A DNA stretch of 5,258 nucleotides from NCBI GenBank assembly GCA_020860025.1, contig JAJBVC010000099.1, forward strand, positions 1 to 5,258, read 5' to 3'. Position numbers and translations under genes: made by a program. The notes below the pieces were generated by a model. That model was not told the DNA's origin and did no database searches. It was given only the letters and a program-made list of their open reading frames with translations. Source of the stretch: Clostridiales bacterium (GTDB lineage Bacteria > Bacillota > Clostridia > Oscillospirales > Acutalibacteraceae). Positions 1 to 5,258 of this stretch are shown here, piece after piece (positions within the stretch are counted from its first letter, which is position 1; each line of letters opens with the position of its first letter).

Positions 1-14
1 GAAGCTTTCTGTTT

Positions 15-37
15 CCCCCGGTAGAACCGGGGGTTTT
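15..37 (+). terminator. GC-rich hairpin at left edge, possible terminator of a converging gene
   Basis: An 8-bp perfect stem (CCCCCGGT at 15-22 with ACCGGGGG at 26-33) closes a 3-nt loop and is followed on the plus strand by TTTT only. On the minus strand the stem is followed by GAAACAG, which is no U-tract, so as a terminator it would serve plus-strand transcription from a gene left of the window. The short T-run makes this uncertain. A subterminal hairpin of an IS200/IS605-type element is an alternative. Confidence 0.5.
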
Positions 38-56
38 CAGCTATTGCCGAACAACA

Positions 57-88
57 AAAAAGTGTTGAAAATATTTTCAACACTTTTT
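57..88 (-). terminator. Rho-independent terminator of the adaptor-permease operon (probably bidirectional)
   Basis: A perfect 16-bp inverted repeat is centred between 72 and 73. Its core is AGTGTTGAAAAT paired with ATTTTCAACACT, and the outer four pairs are A-T. Read on the minus strand it starts 9 nt after the permease stop codon, and the 3' arm ends in a run of six T followed by GTTGTT, as in an intrinsic terminator. On the plus strand the hairpin is followed by TTTTT, so it could also stop converging transcription. The stem is AT-rich, so efficiency is uncertain, but the position fits well. Confidence 0.85.
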
Positions 89-97
89 ACTATATTT

Positions 98-1348
98 TTA
101 TTCGCTTCTTAATGCATCTATCGGACTCATTTGAGCAGCCTTTCTTGCCGGATAAATACCGAAGAACAAACCGACTCCGCTTGAAAACAGGAGTGCAAGC
201 AAAATGAGCCACCATGTAATATTAGGTGAAATATCAATTATTGAGCAAGCGGCAAACGCACCGCCAACGCCTATTGCAACACCGATGACACCACCTATAA
301 GACACAATATTACCGACTCAGTTAAAAACTGCATTGTAATAACTCTTGTTTTTGCACCGAGCGATTTTCGTATACCGATTTCGCGCGTTCGTTCCGTGAC
401 GGACACAAGCATAATATTCATAACACCTATACCGCCGACGATAAGAGAAATTGCACCTACGCAGGCAATAAACGCAGTTAATACAGACATAATAATGTCA
501 ACAATTTCAACGTACGTAGCCATATTTTGAGCGGTGTACATAGATGATGAATAATTGCCGTGAGCGGATTTAAGATAATTTACCGCCGCATTTCCTACTG
601 CGTCATAGTCGTAGCCGTCCTCAGCAATTACAAATACGCTACTAAGCTGAGCGTCGCTGCCTGTAATTTGAGTAAGCGTTGTACACGGCACAAACAAAGC
701 TATAATTATTTGATCCGACGAGCTCGAAAACAGTGAACTCATAGAGCTTGAACCGCCGAGAGAGGATGCAAGGGAATCAATATTTGCAACACCGCAAATT
801 TTAATTTTCATCGACTTACCGCTTGACGATACGGTTATGCTTTCATTGGTAACGTCTCTATAACCGAACGCTGTGTCAGCAGAATTTGAGCCTATAACAG
901 CAATAGGTGAATTAGCCTCATACTCCTCATCCGTAAAAAATCGCCCATACTCGCAAGTATCAGTCAATGCAAACTGAACATCGCTGTTAACGCCTATCAT
1001 CATAACTGTTGCTTCGGTTGCTGTTTTATCTATTGTAGCGTTACCAAAGCCCATAAGTATAGGCGAGCATCTGTCAACACCGCTTACTTTATTTTTAATA
1101 TTTTCAACATCATCAAGAGTTATATAATCCGAATCTGTAGCTGAAGTTGTATCAACGCTTACCATAACAGCATTTGAACCCATATCCTCAATCAAGCCGA
1201 CAATATAGTCTCTTACACCTGTACCTGCACCGATAATCATAATAACGGAGCTGATACCGATGATAATTCCGAGCATTGTGAGCAGGCTTCGCATCCAATT
1301 TGCTTTAATACATTTTACTGCGATTTTAAGACTTTCTGATATATTCAC
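98..1348 (-). CDS. MacB/FtsX-type ABC transporter permease
   Basis: This is a membrane subunit of a type VII (MacB-like, mechanotransmission) ABC transporter, 416 aa, a normal length for a stand-alone permease of this family. TM1 lies near residues 21-43 (RSLLTMLGIIIGISSVIMI), followed by a large extracytoplasmic domain (about 44-284) and three C-terminal helices near 285-315, 338-370 and 378-398. The hallmark after TM2 is clear: GGIGVMNIMLVSV, then the cytoplasmic ERTREIGIRKSLGAK that contacts the ATPase. The C-terminus YPARKAAQMSPIDALRSE is the family ending. The ectodomain has a Ser-rich loop (about 194-211) and four cysteines (94, 132, 185, 222). No Walker A/B or LSGGQ motif is present, so the ATPase is a separate polypeptide not encoded here. 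Translation starts at GTG, 12 nt after the adaptor stop, behind a GGAG site. YknZ of Bacillus is the nearest named analogue; the substrate cannot be told. Confidence 0.95.
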   Translation of the reverse strand: MNISESLKIAVKCIKANWMRSLLTMLGIIIGISSVIMIIGAGTGVRDYIVGLIEDMGSNAVMVSVDTTSATDSDYITLDDVENIKNKVSGVDRCSPILMGFGNATIDKTATEATVMMIGVNSDVQFALTDTCEYGRFFTDEEYEANSPIAVIGSNSADTAFGYRDVTNESITVSSSGKSMKIKICGVANIDSLASSLGGSSSMSSLFSSSSDQIIIALFVPCTTLTQITGSDAQLSSVFVIAEDGYDYDAVGNAAVNYLKSAHGNYSSSMYTAQNMATYVEIVDIIMSVLTAFIACVGAISLIVGGIGVMNIMLVSVTERTREIGIRKSLGAKTRVITMQFLTESVILCLIGGVIGVAIGVGGAFAACSIIDISPNITWWLILLALLFSSGVGLFFGIYPARKAAQMSPIDALRSE

Positions 1349-1360
1349 TCTGAAGTCTCC
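1349..1360 (-). promoter_or_regulatory. Ribosome binding site deciding the GTG start of the permease
   Basis: The whole 12-nt gap between the adaptor TAA and the permease GTG reads GGAGACTTCAGA on the minus strand. GGAG is 8 nt from the GTG, and the protein from this codon begins with the expected MacB-family N-terminus ahead of TM1. The tight spacing suggests one transcript and translational coupling. Confidence 0.8.
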
Positions 1361-3739
1361 TTACTCTACAACCTTAATCTCGAATGTATCTTCTTCATAA
1401 TCGGACTGAGGTGCGGCAATAACCTTATCGCCTACCTGTAAGCCTGATGTAACTTCGTATGCCGAATCGGATGTAGCACCTGTTTCTATAAGTGTTTTTG
1501 TTACAGTACCCTCTTCTTCATCATAAAGATAAACGTACGAGCCTGTTTTTTCGAGCGTTATTGATTCGATAGGAACAACAGTTACACCAAGATATTCGCC
1601 TGTTGAAATTTCAACATCAGCATCGAATCCCGGAATAATATTTTCATCAGCGCCACTAATCGTAACAGTACATTCAACGCCTGCGCCCGATTCTGTAAGG
1701 CTTGAAAGACCGCTTATTCCTGCCATAGAGCCTACACTGTCAAGAAGAGAGCTTTCAGAACCGCCGGTTGCTACAGGTGCGATTGTTGCAACCTCACCGT
1801 CATAAGTACCGTATGCAGTTGTAATAACGGCAGGCATACCGACCTTTACCTTGTGAACATCATATTCTCCAAGACTTATGGTAGCTACAAGCTGATTAAG
1901 ATTTTCAAGTGTGATTGCCGTTGAAAGAGCTGTTGTTTGACCTCCCGATACAATATCAACAGAAGTGATTGTACCGTCAAACGATGCTTTCCATCCGTTT
2001 TCAAGTTCTTCCTGCTCTTCTTTTAATGCGTCAAGAGCAGTCTTTGCAGCGTCAACAGCATCTTCCTGTGCGGTAAGTACAGTGTCGTCAGCTTCCAAAG
2101 CGTAAATTTCATACTGCGCATAGAGTGCGGCAAGCTGAATTTGACTTGATGTAAGAGCTACATTGTTTGACTCTGTAACTGCGTTTGCAATAGCAGCAAA
2201 ATCTATTGAAGAAACAGCTGAACTTATCATAGTTGAAGCGGTGTCGCTTTCAACCAACAGCTTTGCTGAATCAATCATTCCGCTTAAAATAGCTTCTGAA
2301 ACGGCTGTTGAAACTGCTTCTGCTATATAATCGCTGTCATAATTTCCGCTTTCAATCGCCTCGCTGATTGCTGTTGCGGCAACTTCTGTTAGCGTGGCTA
2401 TCGTATCCACATCATCGGTAATTTTTGTAAATGTTGTATTAAGTTCTGTCAAAGCGTCTGAAATCTCTTTTATAGTATCCGTCACCGAAACAGACGATGA
2501 TGATGACGATGAAGACGACGATGTGTCATCCGATGAGAATAATGCAATATATGAGATATCGGAATCGCCTATACTTACAGTGGTTGGATTATTTGTTACT
2601 TGTGTTCCGTCTGATGTGTACCAGCAAACGAACTTGTAACCGTCATTAGCTGTTGCCGTAAGCGTTGCGGTATCGCCTGAACTGTAAGTACCTGTTCCCG
2701 ATACAGAACCGTAATTTGACGACGGAAGAACTGTTGCATTTAACGTAACAGAGCCTGAGGTTGCCGACGCCGATTTAGTTGAAGCACTCTGCGTTGATTC
2801 TGCTTTAAAATATGCTATATACGTTACATCCACATCTTCGTTAAGCGAAATAGTGAGCGGATTTGTTGTTACTTGCTCACCGCCCGATGTATACCAGCAT
2901 ACAAACTCATAGCCGGAATTTGAATAAGCCGTCAAAGTAACCTCGTCGCCGAGCTGATATGTACCGGCGCCTGTAACAGTACCGTAGGATGACGGAAGTG
3001 CAACAGTATTTACTGTAATTCCTGTTCTTTCGGTAGTGGTTGTTGTTGTAGTTGACCTTGCTGTGGTCGACCTTGTTGTAGCGGCTTTAGTAGTCGTTGT
3101 TGTTGTAGCCTTGGCTGTTGTAGTAGTGCTTGCCGTGGTTGCGGCTTTAGTAGTCGTTGTTGCCTTAGCTGTTGTTGCAGTTGCTTTTTTTGTTGTGGTT
3201 TTCTTAGTTGTGGTTGCTTTTTTAGTAGTTGAAGTTGTAGTCGTTGCCTTTTTGGTTGTCGTTGTTGTGGTATTGGACACAGCCTTTTCAAGCTTTGCAA
3301 TCTGCTTTTCAAGTGAAGAAATTTCGTCTGCAAGCGCATCTGCTTTTGTACTTGCTGACTTTTGAGATTTTACCGCCTGATTATAGCTTGACAAAGCCTC
3401 ATCATAAGCTGACTGCAATGATGAAATCTGACTGTCGAGCGATGTTGTGTCAAATGTTGCGAGAACGTCGCCCTCTTTAACTTCGTCGCCCGTTTCAACA
3501 AAAACTTCCTTAACTGTTGCAACAGTGCTAACTTTATATTCTTTCTTTGCACCTGATGAAACATCACCTGTAACCGATACTGTTTCGTAAATATCGTCGG
3601 TGCCTATTGTGTAAAGCGACGCCTCGATACCTGAATTTGACTTTACAACGCCAAAAACAGTTCCTGCGACGATTGCGATTACAAGAACAATGCAAATCGG
3701 AATAATAATCTTCTTTTTACTTTTCTTTACCGTTGCCAT
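1361..3739 (-). CDS. HlyD/MacA-family membrane adaptor with Thr-rich linker and two InlB B-repeat-like domains inserted in its hairpin
   Basis: This is the adaptor (membrane fusion) subunit paired with the downstream permease, 792 aa against roughly 350-450 for MacA/YknX-like proteins. In order: a basic N-terminus and a single membrane anchor (about 10-32); the first half of the lipoyl-like barrel-sandwich (about 66-100, VKEVFVETGDEVKEGDVLA); coiled-coil helix 1 (about 103-155); a Thr/Lys/Ala linker (157-236); two InlB B-repeat-like modules (about 241-312 and 331-402, each with FVCWYTS); Ser10 (407-416); an unassigned, probably helical stretch (420-530); hairpin helix 2 (about 531-581); the second lipoyl half (about 584-605, FDGTITSVDIVSGGQ); a beta-barrel (about 612-725); and a C-terminal membrane-proximal domain. 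The two lipoyl halves flanking the insertion show it is one adaptor and not two fused genes. The ATG follows AGGGAG by 5 nt. It lies outside the membrane and should oligomerise like MacA; that, and any wall-binding role, are inference. Confidence 0.93.
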   Translation of the reverse strand: MATVKKSKKKIIIPICIVLVIAIVAGTVFGVVKSNSGIEASLYTIGTDDIYETVSVTGDVSSGAKKEYKVSTVATVKEVFVETGDEVKEGDVLATFDTTSLDSQISSLQSAYDEALSSYNQAVKSQKSASTKADALADEISSLEKQIAKLEKAVSNTTTTTTKKATTTTSTTKKATTTKKTTTKKATATTAKATTTTKAATTASTTTTAKATTTTTTKAATTRSTTARSTTTTTTTERTGITVNTVALPSSYGTVTGAGTYQLGDEVTLTAYSNSGYEFVCWYTSGGEQVTTNPLTISLNEDVDVTYIAYFKAESTQSASTKSASATSGSVTLNATVLPSSNYGSVSGTGTYSSGDTATLTATANDGYKFVCWYTSDGTQVTNNPTTVSIGDSDISYIALFSSDDTSSSSSSSSSSVSVTDTIKEISDALTELNTTFTKITDDVDTIATLTEVAATAISEAIESGNYDSDYIAEAVSTAVSEAILSGMIDSAKLLVESDTASTMISSAVSSIDFAAIANAVTESNNVALTSSQIQLAALYAQYEIYALEADDTVLTAQEDAVDAAKTALDALKEEQEELENGWKASFDGTITSVDIVSGGQTTALSTAITLENLNQLVATISLGEYDVHKVKVGMPAVITTAYGTYDGEVATIAPVATGGSESSLLDSVGSMAGISGLSSLTESGAGVECTVTISGADENIIPGFDADVEISTGEYLGVTVVPIESITLEKTGSYVYLYDEEEGTVTKTLIETGATSDSAYEVTSGLQVGDKVIAAPQSDYEEDTFEIKVVE
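2492..2521 (-). repeat. Poly-serine tract (Ser10) in the adaptor
   Basis: Ten consecutive serine codons (residues 407-416), a mix of TCG, TCT and TCA, follow the second InlB-like module. The mixed codons argue for a selected flexible linker and not a recent slippage product. The tract separates the beta-rich modules from the following helical stretch. Confidence 0.85.
2534..2749 (-). repeat. InlB B-repeat-like module 2 of the adaptor
   Basis: Residues 331-402 show the divergent InlB B-repeat pattern: a beta-strand with V.PSSNYGSVSGTGTY, then SGDTATLTATANDGYKF, then VCWYTSDGTQVTNNP, and a final strand ending YIALF. It aligns position by position with module 1, 90 residues upstream, but the DNA is clearly diverged, so the duplication is not recent. 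Such modules are common in secreted and surface proteins of Firmicutes. Confidence 0.85.
2804..3019 (-). repeat. InlB B-repeat-like module 1 of the adaptor
   Basis: Residues 241-312 carry the first copy: VALPSSYGTVTGAGTY, then LGDEVTLTAYSNSGYEF, then VCWYTSGGEQVTTNP, ending YIAYF. The G-V-G-G-Y, GD-VTLTA, GY-F-W and terminal A-F spacing is that of InlB B-repeat/Flg_new-type modules. It directly follows the Thr-rich linker, and a short Ser/Thr spacer (about 313-330) joins it to module 2. Confidence 0.85.
3032..3271 (-). repeat. Thr/Lys/Ala-rich low-complexity linker of the adaptor
   Basis: Residues 157-236 contain 48 Thr, 14 Ala, 12 Lys, 4 Ser and 2 Arg and nothing else, so the stretch is strongly basic and has no acidic residue or proline. 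Short units such as TTTKKA, TTAKATTTT and TTTKAATT recur imperfectly. Threonine codons are mixed, so it is not a simple triplet expansion. It begins right after coiled-coil helix 1 and leads into InlB-like module 1. Thr-rich linkers of this look join domains in ruminococcal surface enzymes; here it would extend outward from the hairpin. Confidence 0.9.
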
Positions 3740-3750
3740 AAAAACTCCCT
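3740..3750 (-). promoter_or_regulatory. Ribosome binding site of the adaptor gene
   Basis: The minus strand reads AGGGAG followed by five T and then ATG. The site is strong but the 5-nt spacing is on the short side. No other plausible start lies between it and the membrane anchor. Confidence 0.8.
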
Positions 3751-3754
3751 CTTA

Positions 3755-3782
3755 CTAAATTAAATTAAACTAAATTAAATTA
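3755..3782 (-). repeat. Tandem AT-rich direct repeat in the adaptor leader
   Basis: CTAAATTAAATTA (plus-strand reading) occurs at 3755-3767 and again at 3770-3782, giving a 15-bp period. The repeat occupies almost all of the predicted 5' leader, from about the transcription start to just before the ribosome binding site. It could be a regulator binding site or simply an unstructured AU-rich leader. Confidence 0.75.
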
Positions 3783-3789
3783 CGAGTTC

Positions 3790-3818
3790 AGTATAATTCC
3801 GTTTTGTATAATTGTCAA
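3790..3818 (-). promoter_or_regulatory. Sigma-A-type promoter of the adaptor-permease operon
   Basis: On the minus strand a perfect -35 TTGACA (3818-3813) is followed after exactly 17 bp by TATACT (3795-3790), which matches the -10 consensus at five of six positions. The start of transcription would be near 3783, giving a leader of about 44 nt. It sits in the gap after purD, so the operon does not depend on read-through from purD. Confidence 0.85.
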
Positions 3819-3846
3819 TAACAAATTGTAAATTTTTGCAAAAAAT

Positions 3847-5127
3847 TCATATTTTTTTAGCCGCTAAAGCTCTCTTTCCTATATCTTTTCTGTAATGAGC
3901 GCCGTCAAAATGTATCCTTTCAACGGCTGAATATGACTTATCAAGCGCCTCTTCCAAAGAATTACCAAGTGCTGTAACGCCGAGAACACGACCGCCCGAA
4001 GTTACAAGCTTATTATCCTTAATGGCGGTTCCGGCATGATAAACGGTTACACCTGATGTCTGACAGTTTTCAAGACCTGTAATTTCAATTCCCTTAGGAT
4101 ATGATTTAGGATAACCGCCCGAAGCCATAATAACGCAGGCGCAAGCCTCATCAGACCATTCTATGTCAAGCTGCGAAAGAGTTTCATTATTGATTGCATC
4201 AAAAATATCCATAATATCTGTTTTAAGACGTGGAAGAACGACCTGCGTTTCAGGGTCACCGAAACGACAGTTATATTCGATTACTTTAGGCCCCTTTGGA
4301 GTGAGCATAAGTCCGAAATACAGGCAGCCCTTAAATGTTCTTCCCTCGGAATTCATAGCGTTGATTGTAGGCATAAAAATTTTTTCCATACATTCAGCGG
4401 CAATTTCATCCGTATAATAAGGGTTTGGTGAAACAGTGCCCATACCGCCTGTATTAAGACCTTTGTCGCCGTCAAGCGCTCTTTTGTGATCCATTGATGA
4501 AACCATCGGCTTAACGCATTTGCCGTCTGTAAAAGCAAGAACGGAAACTTCAGGGCCTGTCAAAAATTCCTCAACGACAACATTGTTGCCTGATGCGCCG
4601 AAAATTTTATCCTCCATAATTTCCTTAACTCCGGCAACAGCCTCGTCAAGATTTTCGGGAATAATAACGCCTTTGCCGAGTGCAAGACCGTCCGCTTTAA
4701 TAACTGTAGGAAATTCATTTTTTTCTTTAATATATTCAATAACATCCTCTGCCTTGTCAAAAACCTTGTACTCGGCAGTCGGAATATTATATTTGAGCAT
4801 CAAATTTTTTGAAAAGACTTTTGAGCCCTCAATTATTGCCGCAGCGGCGTTAGGGCCGAATGTTGCAAAACCGGCGTTGTTAAGAGCGTCAACCATACCT
4901 GCAACGAGCGGATCATCGGGTGCAACAACTACAAAGTCTGCCTTAATCTCTTTTGCAAGATTTACGACTGCATCAATATCCGTAGCCGAAACATTATAAC
5001 ACTGAGCGTCATATGATATTCCGCCGTTACCCGGACAGCAAGCGATACTGTCAACTCTCTTAGATTCTTTAATTTTTTTGATAAGGGCGTGCTCTCTTCC
5101 GCCGCCGCCTACAACCAATACTTTCAT
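3847..5127 (-). CDS. purD: Phosphoribosylamine-glycine ligase (GAR synthetase)
   Basis: A cytosolic ATP-grasp enzyme that joins 5-phosphoribosylamine and glycine with ATP hydrolysis to give glycinamide ribonucleotide, the second step of de novo purine synthesis. From the chosen start it is 426 aa, the usual length for bacterial PurD. Visible motifs: the N-terminal GGGGREHAL (7-15), EGSKVFSK (100-107), the ATP-grasp loop KADGLALGKGV (144-154), HKRALDGDKGLNTGGMG (214-230), the family signature RFGDPETQ (288-295), ASGGYPKSYPKG (335-346) and GGRVLGV (378-384). No key segment is missing. An in-frame ATG at 5148 would add seven residues (MKGYGDK), but it has no ribosome binding site and lies ahead of the conserved start MKVLVVGG, so 5127 is preferred. 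No neighbouring pur gene is visible. A promoter upstream and the lack of a close partner suggest a single-gene unit. No strong intrinsic terminator follows it. Confidence 0.97.
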   Translation of the reverse strand: MKVLVVGGGGREHALIKKIKESKRVDSIACCPGNGGISYDAQCYNVSATDIDAVVNLAKEIKADFVVVAPDDPLVAGMVDALNNAGFATFGPNAAAAIIEGSKVFSKNLMLKYNIPTAEYKVFDKAEDVIEYIKEKNEFPTVIKADGLALGKGVIIPENLDEAVAGVKEIMEDKIFGASGNNVVVEEFLTGPEVSVLAFTDGKCVKPMVSSMDHKRALDGDKGLNTGGMGTVSPNPYYTDEIAAECMEKIFMPTINAMNSEGRTFKGCLYFGLMLTPKGPKVIEYNCRFGDPETQVVLPRLKTDIMDIFDAINNETLSQLDIEWSDEACACVIMASGGYPKSYPKGIEITGLENCQTSGVTVYHAGTAIKDNKLVTSGGRVLGVTALGNSLEEALDKSYSAVERIHFDGAHYRKDIGKRALAAKKI

Positions 5128-5131
5128 TTTG

Positions 5132-5146
5132 TCACCATAACCTTTC
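5132..5146 (-). promoter_or_regulatory. purD: Ribosome binding region favouring the purD start at 5127
   Basis: The minus strand carries GAAAGG (5146-5141; 13 nt from the ATG) and GGTGA (5136-5132; 4 nt away). Neither is ideal, but both lie downstream of the alternative ATG at 5148, which itself is preceded by ACTGTTTGCAGT without any Shine-Dalgarno match. Confidence 0.5.
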
Positions 5147-5185
5147 ATACTGCAAACAGTTTATTTTTAACAGCCAATATCCTGT

Positions 5186-5214
5186 ATAATATTCAAGATA
5201 TTAACAATAGTAAA
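5186..5214 (-). promoter_or_regulatory. purD: Candidate sigma-A promoter of purD
   Basis: On the minus strand TTTACT (5214-5209, four of six matches to the -35 consensus) lies 17 bp from TATTAT (5191-5186, five of six matches to the -10). The leader would be about 50 nt. The region is AT-rich and chance matches are easy, so this is weaker than the adaptor promoter. I see no purine riboswitch or other structured leader. Confidence 0.55.
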
Positions 5215-5222
5215 TTAAAGCA

Positions 5223-5255
5223 AAACGGACCGTGTCAAAATGATACAGTCCTTTT
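5223..5255 (-). terminator. Hairpin upstream of purD, probable terminator of a gene beyond the right edge
   Basis: The arms 5227-5236 and 5242-5251 pair over 10 positions (minus strand GGACTGTATC with GACACGGTCC), with one mismatch and one G-U wobble around a 5-nt loop. The minus-strand 3' side continues GTTTTGCTTTAATTT, a broken U-tract. Because purD is read from the minus strand and begins about 100 nt further on, the simplest reading is the end of a co-directional upstream gene. It also has a TTTT tail on the plus strand. Confidence 0.55.
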
Positions 5256-5258
5256 AAT

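Noticed and set aside
1..97. CRISPR array, tRNA or small RNA in the left intergenic stretch
   Set aside because: Only two hairpins are present, with no repeated spacer pattern and no cloverleaf.
2534..3271. Possibility that the adaptor frame is an assembly or fusion of a separate surface protein gene with an HlyD gene
   Set aside because: The frame is continuous, the lipoyl and hairpin halves on both sides complement each other, and there is a single start signal. The insertion is therefore within one adaptor gene.
3036..3365. Open frame on the plus strand rich in valine, opposite the Thr-rich linker, and a Gln/Leu-rich frame on the minus strand at 3010-3339
   Set aside because: Both arise because the low-complexity ACN/GCN/AAR codons of the adaptor linker give stop-free reading in other frames. 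They have no ribosome binding site or family resemblance.
3831..3847. Short palindrome TTTTTGCAAAAA just after the purD stop, considered as a terminator
   Set aside because: It has no loop-forming spacer and only two G-C pairs, so it would make a very weak hairpin, and no U-tract follows on the minus strand. purD read-through into the adaptor operon cannot be excluded.
4520..4999. A 159-codon open frame on the plus strand inside purD
   Set aside because: It is antisense to a fully intact, well-conserved purD; the composition is that of a shadow frame and no start signal is evident.
5125..5258. Purine riboswitch or T-box leader in front of purD
   Set aside because: The leader is only about 50 nt from the candidate start and shows no conserved riboswitch core. 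The only clear hairpin lies upstream of the promoter.

Overview
The window looks like chromosomal DNA of a low-to-moderate GC Gram-positive anaerobe, most likely a gut Clostridia/Oscillospiraceae (Ruminococcus-like) bacterium. The reasons are the AT-rich intergenic DNA with a near-consensus sigma-A promoter, strong AG-rich ribosome binding sites, a MacA/YknX-type adaptor with an N-terminal membrane anchor rather than a lipoprotein signal, and a Thr-rich linker of the kind common in ruminococcal surface proteins. The genus is inference.

All three genes lie on the minus strand, so transcription runs from the right edge to the left. From the right: a hairpin (5223-5255) probably ends a gene beyond the window. 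Next come a candidate promoter (5186-5214) and purD (5127-3847; purine biosynthesis, GAR synthetase). A 107-bp gap holds a very good promoter (TTGACA, 17 bp, TATACT) and a tandem AT-rich 15-bp repeat. Then comes a two-gene operon: a 792-aa HlyD/MacA-family adaptor (3739-1361) and, 12 bp on, a 416-aa MacB/FtsX-type ABC permease starting at GTG (1348-98). A 16-bp perfect inverted repeat with a T-tract (57-88) closes the operon. A second, GC-rich hairpin (15-37) lies at the left edge and probably belongs to a converging gene or a mobile-element end outside the window.

The adaptor and permease should form a membrane-anchored, MacAB/YknXYZ-like complex that moves a substrate or acts mechanically on the outer face of the cytoplasmic membrane. 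Two points are unusual. There is no ABC ATPase gene in the operon, so the nucleotide-binding subunit must be encoded elsewhere. The adaptor is also about twice the usual length, because its coiled-coil hairpin, whose tip docks to TolC in Gram-negatives, is split by an insertion of about 375 residues: an 80-residue Thr/Lys/Ala linker, two InlB B-repeat-like domains, a Ser10 tract and an unassigned helical stretch. This is the best candidate for something undescribed here: an efflux-type adaptor whose hairpin tip projects a wall-spanning or surface-binding module. purD appears to be a separate transcription unit and functionally unrelated.
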